Part shown: positions 21,801-28,400 of the stretch, piece by piece
How positions within the stretch are numbered: the stretch's first letter is position 1
Layout of the letters: every line of letters starts with the position of its first letter
Source: Thalassomonas sp. RHCl1
Lineage (GTDB): Bacteria; Pseudomonadota; Gammaproteobacteria; Enterobacterales; Alteromonadaceae
Assembly: GCF_947387555.1 (NCBI RefSeq)
Contig: NZ_CANDNZ010000010.1
Coordinates: 166,429-230,428, forward strand
DNA length: 64,000 bases
Direction: 5' to 3'
Position numbers and translations under genes: made by a program
The notes under the pieces: model-generated
The model's input: the letters and a program-made list of their open reading frames with translations, nothing else
What the model was told of the DNA's origin: nothing
The model's database searches: none

Positions 21801-22001
21801 GTGGGCGCTCGGGCCGTCCATTTGCTCAAGCAGCCACAACCTTTGTTGGGCATAAGATAAGACACAGCCTCTGTCTTGAGCATCGGGCCGCTTGGTGATA
21901 GCGGGCACCGAAGGTTTGGCCGCTTTAGTTTTGGCCAAACGTTTTTTTAATAATTCACGCTTTTGTTCCAGGGTTAACGCCTGGCTTGGAGTTTGCTCCA
22001 T
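6891..22001 (-). CDS. NRPS, four modules plus epimerisation and thioesterase domains (assembly modules 6-9)
   Basis: 5036 residues. The order is N-terminal docking helix (1-30), then four C-A-PCP modules, E and TE. Approximate positions: C1 46-480, A1 500-1005, PCP1 1054; C2 1115, A2 1570-2057, PCP2 2104; C3 2167, A3 2629-3134, PCP3 3179; C4 3240, A4 3704-4205, PCP4 4252; E 4310-4730; TE 4785-5036. C domains carry HHIAADGWS or HHIASDGWS (LCL type), and E has HHLMVDGVSW. PCPs carry LGGHS or LGGDS. TE has GWSLGG (Ser about 4852) and a late His (GKHSD). Hand-read specificity codes: A1 DASTVAAICK (Tyr/Phe-like), A2 DPSIITLITK (unassigned), A3 IRWVFSLSDK (no Asp235; related to the beta-alanine-type code), A4 DTEDVGAITK (Glu239/Asp278, so basic). 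The final residue would be epimerised and then released or cyclised. AAGGA precedes the ATG. Confidence 0.93.
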   Translation of the reverse strand: MEQTPSQALTLEQKRELLKKRLAKTKAAKPSVPAITKRPDAQDRGCVLSYAQQRLWLLEQMDGPSAHYNLPGALKLSGQLDFSALENAFNALLERHESLRTSFAEDEAGEARQVIRPVDRIRVTLEDLSALASPEQGEMLTSCIATEARQPFDLKNDLMLRAKVLKLSDSEHVLLVTLHHIAADGWSMSVLVKEFSALYTGYQQGQATVLPPLPIQYGDYAHWQRQWLQGEVLDKQLSYWQKQLAQLPQVHNLPLDFSRPKVQTFAGEAVESFIGQGPLVKLKNLCREQGATLFMGLHAAFSVLLGRYSNENDIVIGSPIANREQAEVAGLIGFFVNTLVLRCDLSAGPGFKTLLGQSKQMLLDAYRHQQVPFEQIVERLQPERNLQHSPLFQVVLVLQNNDETGLELPGLSLTPMAQEKSQAKYDLTLTVEESEQGLSLEWEYNRDLFKADTIKAMALSFELLVDGLLNEPQANVLALPVVGEAGRQQQLLDWNNTAVPYPDSLCIHELFEARVKKAPGATALILADRQLSYGELNSRANRLARFLIEQKAVKPDTLVGISLTRSFDMLVGILAIMKAGGAYVPLDPAYPSARLEYMVADAGLHYVLTEKALTEQLPVDSSQLLCLDDEAMLAELGSYSSDNIPCVSLGLSSENLAYVIYTSGSTGQPKGVLLEHRGLCNLALAQIQGFAIAPTSKVLQFASMAFDAATSEFFTALAQGASLVLLTEQVVKSPEALNALVAQEQISHATLPPVLLPHLDVNAWSSVETLVVAGDACAKGDARNWSANRRFINAYGPSETTICATLGSFGPQQESLHIGRPINNTRAYVLNAQGALVPEGVAGELHIGGTGLARGYLNREVLTAEKFIELDLEGKGDKQRLYKTGDLVRQLPDGNLEFLGRIDHQVKIRGFRIELGEIEQVLAAYPQVLDALVLVTESEQGEPALAAYLVLEAYSSYGEGELAGLQDAIKQQLQQQLPAFMIPAFFVLLEKMPLTANGKVDRKALPDAKSGRVISAYQAPSGEAELALAQIFARLLDVAVKEISASASFFELGGHSLLAVRLVSAIREHFSIEMQVKDVFEAPVLEVLARRILATETGVVRKQVSAVSRDKKVLPVSFSQQRLWFIDQMEGGSSHYNMPAAFTVKGKFDLAAAESALAAIIQRHQVLRTVFADSGSGVRQDILQDFDFTLEHIDLSSSSGEQQAQLLREKINQLCGYVFDLRTDLMLRVTYLTLGADEGALVFNVHHIAADGWSIGVLLQEFSRLYQGAVSGQAAALEPLTLQYSDYACWQHDFLVGDVLTQQLDYWQQQLNQLPLVHNLPLDFERPKTQGFAGATTTQRLDSGLLKSLQALALEHNITLFMLLHGAFSLVLSRHSNSSDIVIGTPVANRLQKELEPLVGCFINTLVLRLDCSAQQNLTDFFARVKAVNLEAQQHQDVPFEHLVEHLNPIRDLGYSPLFQIMFTMNTTQSQEFTLGGIAFTPLEEDKVEAKYELTLNAIESEAGLELVFEYNTDLFSADRIQGLAQNLTILLKDMLSTQNTDVGRLALLSPQQQEFLLAQLNNTARGYPHVAAIHQIFEQQVAKTPKATAIICEGQSLSYRELDQQAEQLAHYLKNQGVGRDVLVGLCLERSFELVISLLAVLKAGGAFVPLDPAYPQQRLTYMLNDSGLKLVLSQSTLIHKLGDYAYDIVLLDDEDTRADIAACTVQENAAALSASAAATDLAYVIYTSGSTGQPKGVAVEHGGLVNLNRFELEDFQVEASSRVLHLVSFSFDPAISHMFICLNAGASLYLTDSQRDLSQFMADHDISHGIFPAALLAAQRYRELPKLKVIGTGGEHCPRDIADLWVKNRTYYNLYGPTETTITATRARHQHKIDSHTIGYPLANVHCYVLDPLQQLLPFGAEGELYIGGAGLARGYLHKEALTAERFISAPWSGERLYRTGDLVRYQQDGQIEYIGRIDDQVKIRGFRVELGEIEHLLASQPQVNSAVVLLREDTRDLKQLVAYVTLEQMDQEPARVRESLRQNLSAALPEHMVPAVIQILDSMPFTTNGKVDRKALPVPENQEQEFFIAPETTVESRLAAIWGELLAIDGERIGRNDNFFALGGHSLLCVRLAAEVNDAFTRELTVKTIFEYPVLQTLAEQIEKDALDVQQLAPVAIERNRQRYEASFAQQRLWFLDQMASDSSQYNIASAFSLSGTFDLVCAESAFKQIIKRHEPLRTVFASDGHKPVQIIKEDVDFSLKVIDLTAMDAGGQKQLVSQAITDDSELSFDLSRELMLRARVYTLSASESVLLLNVHHIAADGWSMGILVNEFVHFYQAALAGESAELSPLSLQYVDFAHWQNSQLSEAHLAPKIQFWLDKLRDIPQVHGLPLDQPRKELEHRQGAQVSQIIPSALTRKMKDFSLNQQASLFMTLQSAFAVHLARWSNETDIVMGSPSAGRSQKAFHGLIGLFLNTQVFRTDLGDNPTFIELLARTRQEHLLAGDYNDVPFELLVEHLNPVRSLKHTPVFQVLINMNNTPGTDVSLPGLNFSSYEEEKGFENKYDLTLYINEYQELGEELIRLDWVYDSGLFNAEHIELAAREFNALLTALMQTPQTSVFSHAWSAAASWQRLPERDGPREMLAEGEVENILSLFEAQVARVGDSDAVVTQDSRLSYRELNQQANQLAALLQDKYHIGLNSRVAFAMTRSVDRVVAMLAILKAGAAYVPLTQELPIARIAMMLEDSQASLVLTDVKTSAWAAEFTSLAEVLVINDETVLAQRQAYPGENLACPGIGEQTLSHMIFTSGSTGRPKGVLGNHGALYNRVSWMHQAFPYQQEERAAHITSMAFIRGVWELWVPLCGGVALELFERDVVKDPKAFLQQLAQRRVTRMVTAPSLMRAIDAYLRVEPEFSARLSYWFVSGEALATSLAHQFVERLPETQFVNLYGSTEVLSDVLYYGVTGLETQAYVPLGQAISGVATTVIDRSGNPVPPGMVGELVVVGKSVTLGYAGLQELTEQQFINTPAGRGYRTGDLVRITGQGQVTYLGRIDHQLKIRGYRIELSEVESHLMQLHFIQDVVVMPYGDEPALAAYFTLKQPVSVDEGNIQSLIRTELSTRLPAYMLPSVFISLKEWPLTPNGKVNRKALPEPDHAHLAQNYQAPESEGEKALAAIWSSLLPVDEQVLGLKANFFELGGHSLLSVRLIAEIKQAFNKALAVRDIFEHPLLGQLAGLIAQTPQMLDGGKIKPVSSLLKRLPTSFSQQRLWFLDEMDGGSAHYNIPFALKVEGDFCPDIAREAFNRIVARHEPLRTVFSSTEGGEAMPIIMEQAEINFAQHDLSDLASQEQDNRLRQLINADQSGHFDLSRDVMLRASYLKIAEGQGVLLINVHHIASDGWSTRLIIKEFSSLYRALSAKESPELPELALRYSDYAHWQRHWFSEHVLKDQLSYWQQQLTGLPQVHHLPLSGARPQYQTFAGEEYSWSLSSELSQKLKQFAAKQQISLFMLLHGAFSLVISRNSGESDIVVGTPVANRQQKELESLVGFFVNTLVLRLDCAPELSLQQYLEQVKQVNLDALAHQDTPFEYLVEQLQPERSTAYSPLFQIMFSMDTNEDVSLTLPEVSLSLIEPEEVSAKFDLTLNAVDMGQQLAFDLEYNSDLFAPQQIQRLAQHMNVLLENIVSDDSQLQRTLQDMPVLPHQEQEYLVQTLNQNADFDSLPLAIHQLVSQQALKTPDNTALFCHEQGLSYRELEQRSNQLAYHLCQQGVEPDSLVGICLERSLDMMVSLLAILKTGAAYVPLDPAYPAARLAYMMQDSGMQYLVTRSDIRVLPELQEITAICIDENKIQQLWRSGECEGEVPQQWRPDSLAYVIYTSGTTGQPKGVMIEQSSASLHVQVMKHYLQLKEQDNVLQFASVSFDTFIEQTFAALATGACLHLRDDKVWSSEDFYRYSDRHQITVTDLSPAYLMELLRESDLSSRYWQQSSLNRVVVGGEALPLGILSRWQQLGLADTCRLFNAYGPTEATITSSISEIDVAQSGVPIGKALTGRTLYVLDENLQLVPFGATGELYIGGPCLARGYLNQAQLTAERFISWDLPNGQAIRLYRTGDRVRYLADGQLAFAGRVDEQVKIRGFRIELAEIEEQLSLLAEVNSVVVLARDDGDQPTRLVAYLLLNGNGDDNQAIEGIRTELAKVLPAYMLPSVYMVLPEFPLMPNGKVDKSALPEPEQNAADGDYQEANNETELILVRLWSELLNQEQETLSVNANFFALGGDSILSIQLVSKARQAGITLSVKDIFEFQSIRALAAKVKTNKQVLAPQQAVAGELALLPIQHDFFSDETELHHYNQSVLLALDTQLDPGYLRQMIAALYQRHDALRLRFEKADDGWRGYHQAFDQQMLDSTLEFQSLPGEDFSALTPYAQQAQLSLSLSDGPMFKVVHFTNNSNESRLLLVIHHLMVDGVSWRILLEDVDTLLSSQDPTQPKVLADKTSSFQQWGAFLQDYAQSESLKQERSYWLETLSVPLATSIAPSGSDPEALAGQAQLANAGFELTQELTGQLLAQSGQGTRLSINELLIAALWLGMQRWNGQAALQLDLEGHGRESLTEQLDLSQTVGWFTSLYPLRLNDGHGEGNLGQLAAKVKQAYREIPHHGIGYGILKYLSRDAAFANLPESAVLFNYLGQFDQVTRDNDGLSVAGEDVGLAMSENRRQTHELTINALISSACLKFDLGFNLAQHSQSSIEQLLVLIKTALTELIDFQGEMPEGLESESLALSPVEAGGQANDEELSACVIKLNQSQAQTNIFCLHPLGGTVSCYADLATEVEDQAAFYGIQTPALATELRFLTIESLAAYYVEGIMSVQAGGPYVLLGWSLGGSLAYEVAVQLAARGQEIAYVGLFDEAPVLGSTDAKPALWYQRIKGLFEDEFDWSPIEACSQDAGIAALVQQAMTNGFAPDGIEAEVMSRYFRYLVDTSLALNQYQAKSSSLPLELFKVAKPVSENNALVDYGWSDISSGEIEVVDVEGKHSDMVKQPYVSSLAQRLKQSLERLNNQTEIVI

Positions 22002-22020
22002 TATGCTTTCCTTATTCTTA

Positions 22021-25000
22021 TTATTCTTCTGTCTGCAGCGCCAAGTAACGGTCTAACTCTTCATCACTGAGATCTTCTATTGCCAGCTCTCCCGAGAGTA
22101 ATTTATTCAGCTGGATTTGTTCATCCAGGTAGGCTGCCTGTTCAGATACGGTTTGCCGATTAAAAATCTCTTGCATGGGCAACTCAAGGGCAAATACCTG
22201 GTTAACTTTTGTCAGCAAGCGCGTGGCTAATAAGGAATGGCCCCCCAGATGAAAGAAATTATCGGTTATCCCGACTCTTTCCAGGCCGAGCACTTGCTGC
22301 CACAGCTCACACAAGGTCTGCTCGGTTGCCGATACCGGTGCCACATAGTCAAAACCGGCTTGCATCCAAACAGGCTCAGGCAGGGCTTTCACATCCAGTT
22401 TGCCGTTTGCCGTGAGCGGCAAGGCGGCCAACGGCATATAAGCCCCCGGCAACATGTACTCGGGTAAGCTTCGTTTTAACCAGGTACGCAAATTGGCAAT
22501 CATATCCGGATGCTGCTCACCTGCGGTGACAACGTAAGCGGCCAGGCGCTTATTGCCCCCTTCCTCTTCTTTTGCCAGCACCAGGGCGTCGCGCACCGCG
22601 TAATGCTCCCTTAACTTTTGCTCAATTTCTCCCAGCTCGATACGAAAGCCGCGAATTTTCACCTGATGATCGATACGTCCGACAAACGCCAGGTTGCCGT
22701 TATCAAGCCAGCGCACCAAGTCGCCGGTTTTATACAAACGCTCTCCCGAAGTCTTAGCAAAAGGATGCTGGATAAATTTTTCTGCAGTCAGCTCCGCCTG
22801 GTTTAAGTAACCCCTGGCCAAGCCTTCTCCGCCGATATAAAGCTCGCCTATCACCCCCTCAGGTACCAGGTTTTGGTGTTTATCCAGAATCACCAGTGAG
22901 CTGTTACTTAAGGCTTTACCGATAGGTATGGCTTTGTCCCCGCCGTCAAAAGCGGTGACATCAAAGCTGCTGGCAATCACGGTCGCCTCTGTCGGGCCAT
23001 AGGTATTTAACAAACGTATCTCTTGCCCATTCTTTTGTTGACAGCTTTGTTGCCAGCGCGCCAGATGCGCAGGAGAAATCGCTTCCCCGCCGACAATCAC
23101 CTGCCTTAAGGAAGTATCATGCACCCGGATGGGCAACATTTCTTCTTCGGCCAATTGGTGCCAGTAGGCCGTGGGTAAGCTGGCAAGGGTGATTTGATGC
23201 CTGTTCACCAGTTGCCAGAATTCAAACGGTGCCAGCACCTGATCGCTTTCGGGCAGCACCAGGGTGCCGCCGCTCAGTAATGACAGGGTCAGCTCTTCCA
23301 CCAAAATATCAAAGGAAAGAGAAGAAAACTGCACCAGCTTATCATTGGCGGTTATTTGATATTCTGCCGCCGCACCGGCCCGGTATGACTGCCAGTTTTG
23401 ATGACTGACCATCACCCCTTTAGGCTGCCCGGTAGAGCCGGAGGTATAAATAACATAAGCCAGATCATCTGCCGCAGAGGTCGTTGCCAATGCCGGCAGA
23501 TCTGTATCCTCAAAATCATTAACGCAGGTGGTCACCGCTTCCCGGTCAAGGTATACCGCCTGCTCCCCGCTGATTGGCGTTTGCAGGGTGCTATCGGTTA
23601 ATACCATCTCTAACTTGGCATCTGTTAGCATATAAGCCAAACGCTCCGCGGGGTAACCGGGATCGAGCGGCACATAGGCTCCGCCCGCTTTAAGCACAGC
23701 TAAAAGACTCACCACCATATCGATTGAGCGCTTAAGACAGATACCCACCAGCTGACCCGGTTTTACCCCCTGCTGGTTTATCAGGTAACGGGCCAGGCGG
23801 TTCGCCCTGGCATTTAATTGCCCATAGCTTAGTTCCTGCCCGGCAAACTCCAGGGCTACCGCCTGTCCCTGCTTACGCACCCATAGTTCAAATACCTCAT
23901 GGATACTAAGGGGTTCGCCTTTTTCCACCCGGCCCGGGTTAAGCTGTTGTCCGGCCTGCTCTTGTGGGATAAACGGCAGTTTAAAGACATTTTCTTGCGG
24001 CCGTGCCAGCAAGGCCGCCACAAGAGCTTCAAAATGTGCCGCCATGGCGGTGATGCTTTGTTCTTTGAATAAGTCCGTGTTGTATTCCCAGTGCAATACC
24101 AGCTGCTGGTCTTTTTCTTCCGCCGTCAGGGTAAGATCAAACATGGCCAGCTCGTTTTCCTCGGCAACCGCCGTTAAGGTCAACTCGGGTAATACCAACC
24201 GCTGCTGTTCATTGTTCTGCAGCACCAGCATCACCTGGAACAGCGGACTGTGCTGCAGGCTCCGCTCCGGCTGCAACCGTTCCACCAGCTGCTCGAACGG
24301 CAGTTGCTGATGGGCATAGGCATCCGTTAGCATCTGCTTGCTTTGCTGCACTAAACCAGCAAACCCCGGCTCTTGTGACAAATCGCTACGCAGCACTAAG
24401 GTATTGACAAAAAAGCCAATCAGGTTGGCAACTTCCTGCTGCTCCCGGTTGGCAATCGGACTGCCGATAACAATATCGCTTTCATTACTGTAACGCGCCA
24501 GCAACACGGAGAAGGCGGCATGCAGGCCCATAAAAAGGGTTGCCCCCTGGCCCTGGCACAAGGTTTTTAATGCCGTAAGCGACTCCCGCCCCAAGCGGCT
24601 GCTGACAGTTTTTCCGGTAAAGCTCTGGGCCGCAGGCCGGCTGTAATCCAGTGGCAGGCCATGAGCCACTGGCAGATCCGCCAGCTGCTGTTGCCAATAG
24701 CCTAGCTGCTGCTCCAGCACTTCATCTTTCAGGTATTGCCTTTGCCAATGGGCATAATCGGCATATTGCACCTCCAATGCAGGCAAGGAACTGGCCTGCC
24801 CACGGCTATAGGCGTCATAAAGAACAGAAAACTCCTTGATCAGCACCGACATCGACCAGCCGTCCGAGGCAATATGGTGCATGGTCACCACTAACACATG
24901 CTGCTGCGGGGCACATTTGATCAGGTGTACCCTGAGCATTAAATCCCGGGTCAAATCAAATATTTTGCTGCCTTCAAGGGCAACCTGCTCCTTGACCGCC

Positions 25001-25497
25001 TGTGCCTGCTCCTGGCCCGCCAGCGCCGAGTAATCCGATCTGGTCAGTTTAAAAGTTCCCACCTCGCGGATAAGCTGGACCACCTGGTTGTTTTCTTCAG
25101 CAAAGCTGGTGCGCAGACTTTCATGGCGCTTGATGATCTCATCAAAACTGCGCTCCAGCGCCTGAATATTCAGGGCTCCCGATAAATTCAGCGCCCCGGT
25201 AATATTGTAATGGGCACTGCCGCCGTCGATTTGATCCAGCAGCCACAACCTTTGCTGGGCAAAAGACAGTGCCAGCGGTTGCTCTCCCCGAGGCACCCGG
25301 GTAATAGCAGGAGCATTACTGCCGGCATTTTGCCGCAAAGTGTTGACTATCTCCGGCTTATGTTGCCGTATCTCGGCCACCAGTGCAGGCGTAAGGGCAG
25401 TTTTATCCCCCCTGACCACTAAATCACCCTTTTCATCGAGGGCTAGTTTGATCTGTAACGTTTTTAGAGTGGTTAATAAGTTTACTACCGGGGTCAT
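22021..25497 (-). CDS. NRPS, single module with TubC docking domain (assembly module 5)
   Basis: 1158 residues: a TubC-type N-terminal docking domain (1-55, with the strand-helix pattern around LKLALDEKGDLVVRG), C (about 75-510, HHIASDGWS near 209), A (530-1032), PCP (LGGHS near 1086), and an acidic C-terminal tail (LSDEELDRYLAL) suited to dock onto the N-terminal helix of the next protein. The A-domain code reads DIESIGTVIK from FDILVEEL and downstream motifs. It is almost the same as that of module 3 in the upstream synthetase (DIETIGTVIK), so both probably load the same amino acid. Glu239 hints at a basic or diamino acid, but I cannot assign it. The start codon overlaps the upstream gene's stop by 4 bases (ATGA). 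The gap to the next NRPS gene is 19 bases. Confidence 0.92.
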   Translation of the reverse strand: MTPVVNLLTTLKTLQIKLALDEKGDLVVRGDKTALTPALVAEIRQHKPEIVNTLRQNAGSNAPAITRVPRGEQPLALSFAQQRLWLLDQIDGGSAHYNITGALNLSGALNIQALERSFDEIIKRHESLRTSFAEENNQVVQLIREVGTFKLTRSDYSALAGQEQAQAVKEQVALEGSKIFDLTRDLMLRVHLIKCAPQQHVLVVTMHHIASDGWSMSVLIKEFSVLYDAYSRGQASSLPALEVQYADYAHWQRQYLKDEVLEQQLGYWQQQLADLPVAHGLPLDYSRPAAQSFTGKTVSSRLGRESLTALKTLCQGQGATLFMGLHAAFSVLLARYSNESDIVIGSPIANREQQEVANLIGFFVNTLVLRSDLSQEPGFAGLVQQSKQMLTDAYAHQQLPFEQLVERLQPERSLQHSPLFQVMLVLQNNEQQRLVLPELTLTAVAEENELAMFDLTLTAEEKDQQLVLHWEYNTDLFKEQSITAMAAHFEALVAALLARPQENVFKLPFIPQEQAGQQLNPGRVEKGEPLSIHEVFELWVRKQGQAVALEFAGQELSYGQLNARANRLARYLINQQGVKPGQLVGICLKRSIDMVVSLLAVLKAGGAYVPLDPGYPAERLAYMLTDAKLEMVLTDSTLQTPISGEQAVYLDREAVTTCVNDFEDTDLPALATTSAADDLAYVIYTSGSTGQPKGVMVSHQNWQSYRAGAAAEYQITANDKLVQFSSLSFDILVEELTLSLLSGGTLVLPESDQVLAPFEFWQLVNRHQITLASLPTAYWHQLAEEEMLPIRVHDTSLRQVIVGGEAISPAHLARWQQSCQQKNGQEIRLLNTYGPTEATVIASSFDVTAFDGGDKAIPIGKALSNSSLVILDKHQNLVPEGVIGELYIGGEGLARGYLNQAELTAEKFIQHPFAKTSGERLYKTGDLVRWLDNGNLAFVGRIDHQVKIRGFRIELGEIEQKLREHYAVRDALVLAKEEEGGNKRLAAYVVTAGEQHPDMIANLRTWLKRSLPEYMLPGAYMPLAALPLTANGKLDVKALPEPVWMQAGFDYVAPVSATEQTLCELWQQVLGLERVGITDNFFHLGGHSLLATRLLTKVNQVFALELPMQEIFNRQTVSEQAAYLDEQIQLNKLLSGELAIEDLSDEELDRYLALQTEE

Positions 25498-28400
25498 ATC
25501 GTTAATTCCATTTCGTCTTCTGAAAGTGTGCCATCGTCAGCCGATTGCACGCTTAAAATTAGTAACTGCTGCTCAATAATACCGGCCAGCATTTCAATGG
25601 ACTGGGCTTTAAAGACCTGGTCCAGCAAGAGCACGATATTGAAAGTTTCATTGATTTGGGCGATCAAGCGCGTCGCCTGCAAGGAGTTTCCTCCCAGTTC
25701 GAAGAAGTTATCTTTTATGCCCACCTGTTCCAGGCCAAGCAGGTTTTGCCACAGCTGGCATAACTTCTGCTCCACTTCGGTTACCGGCGGCACAAATTCG
25801 GCAAATACCCCGACAGCCCGGTTAATAGACAAGGCAAATTGTTCCACCCTGGCCTGGATAGCCGAAATATCCGCAAGCGAATTTGCTATGCCTTGATAAT
25901 CGATCACCACTTCAGGCATGGCCGACCCGGCAGTAGCGGCTTTTTCTGCCGGCTTGTCGGCACCGGCTTTATCAGCGCCGGATTCTGCGCTATTGTCCTG
26001 CTGCCCGCTGGCCTGCAGGTAATCGACCTGCTCCGCCATCGCCGTTGTTAAAGACCAGGATTCCAGCTCAGCTCCCCCGCCTTCAATCCCCAGGGTTTGC
26101 AGGAAGTTTAAGGCAGGCAGGTTCTTCTTCGACTGGTGGTAAAGCAGGTCTACCGACACCAGGGACAGCCGCTTGGCAACCGACGCCAGATGGCGCACCA
26201 TGGCATGTTCAACACCACGCCCCATCGCCCGGCAACTGAGCATAAAGTCGGTGACTTTCAAGCTTTGCTGATCCACCTGTGCCAGCAACAGGCCAACATC
26301 GCCATAATCACCAAAGCGATCACTCACCGAGACATTCCAGCCGAGCTGGCCTTTGGCGATAAAATCACGGATCTGGCCTTCACTGTGACGGCGTGTGGTC
26401 AGGTTAAACTGGTTGGTGCGCAGACTCAGCTCCGAAGCCCTTGGAATATGCCGCTCCCCGATCTGCTGGATCTCTATGTTCAGCTCCAGGCTCTCAAGGA
26501 ATTCCGACAAGTCGAAATGACTTTGTTGCAGTTGCTGCCTTTGCTGATCCGCCTTGTAATAGCGGCTGCGCTCCGCTCCCATGCCGGAGGATGTCACGCG
26601 GTCAAAAGCCCAGCTATGGGCTAAAAACTGCTCAATACGTCCGGTATCTGCCGGCAGCTGCAGGGTCAATACCTGGGGCACACGGCTGCGCACTTCAGCG
26701 CATTGCATGGTATCGTCATCAATAAAGATAAAACTGTCCAGGCCGAGATTAAGCTCAGCCGCTATTTCCCTGATGTTTTCCGACTTGGCGTGCCAGTTCA
26801 CTTTCGCCAGCACGATATGCTCCATGGTCAATAACATATCCGGATGTTGATCAAAAACTTGCTGGACATCTTCCGGGTTGTTTTTACTGTTCAGGCATAA
26901 CACCACCCCCTGATGGTATTGCTCCAGCATAAACTGCTGCAACGCCAGATAAGGACCGCTGATCTCCACCCCTAAGGCACCGACCTCACCGCACACTCCC
27001 TGCCATAAGGTATTGTCACAATCGAGGACAATCACCTTATAGGGACGTCGCCCCTGGCAGCTGAAACGCCGGTATAAAGCTGTTGCCATGGCGGTATAGG
27101 CCTCTGGCGTATAGGGGATACTGGCTTCCTGTTCCATAAAGGCATCCAGGGTTTGCGATACCGGATAGGCCTCGAATACATCGGCAGGTAAAATCAGATC
27201 TAACATCGGCTGCGCCTGTGCCAGCTCAGCTAATTTCGCTTCCAGCGCCAGACATTGCTCGACAAACTCCAGGTCTTCGAGCAGGGCGCTTGATGCCGGA
27301 CACACCATCAGGATCAAAGGTGAGCTTATCCTGCTTAGCGCCTGCTGCAAAGCGCCGAAAAAGTGTGACGCATTCAGGGCCAGTTCATCGCCGCTGGCCC
27401 CGAGCCAGTCCTGCCAGCGAAACAAAATCGCACCACAGCCATGGGAGATTTTCACCAGCTCGCTATCGGGATTGAGCAATTCCTGGAATACCTGGTTATA
27501 AGGGGCAAAATCCACCTTAAGTGCCTGATTAAACTCTTTGCCCCAAAACATCAGCGGCTCTTTTATCGGCTCGGCGGTAAAACTTGCCGCCAGATAAAAC
27601 TGCGGGAATAATTGCGCAGATCTCTGCATCTGCTCCGCCAGGGAAGTACTCAAGCTAAGCTCATCCAGGCTTAGTGCATGCTGTGTCACCATCACCGACA
27701 AGATGTCCTGATAATTGGCCAGCAGCAAAGCTATGGTCTGTTCGCTAAAGTACTTGCCCTCATATTGGACAACCAGCTCCAGCCCCTCCGGGCGTTCGAT
27801 GGCTTCAAACATCAGGTCCAGCTGAGTGCCGCCGGCGCTGAGATCCTGCTCCAGGTTTTCCATCGCCAAGCCATCGAGGGAAAGGTTTTCTTCCTTGATA
27901 TTTTGCAGGCGCAGCGAGACGTTGTTAAACGGGTTTTGACTGCCGGTACGCTCCGGATTGATATGCTCCACCAGCAAGTCAAACGGCAAATCCTGGTTGG
28001 CCAGGCCATTCACCACCACCTCATTGGTGTGCCTGACAATATCGATCAGCTGCTGCTGTGGATTCAAGCGGGTACGCAGGGTCAGGACATTAATAAAACA
28101 GCCGATAACCGATGCCAGTTCGACCTGGTGCCGCCCGGCCACGACCGTGCCTATCACCACATCCTGCTCTCCCGTCCATTTTGCCATCAGGGTATTTAAC
28201 CCCGCCAGCAACACGGAAAATAAGGTGGCATTTTCACCGCGGGCAAAAGCCTGCAGTTGTTCGCTTTGCTCCCGGGTTAACCTCAAAGACCCGGTTTTTC
28301 TCAGAGACGGTTTTTCATCGTCTGCCAGGAAATCCAGGGCTAAAGGTAAAGACCTTGGCGCATCCGACAAATGCCCTGACCAGTAATCAAGCATTTCACC

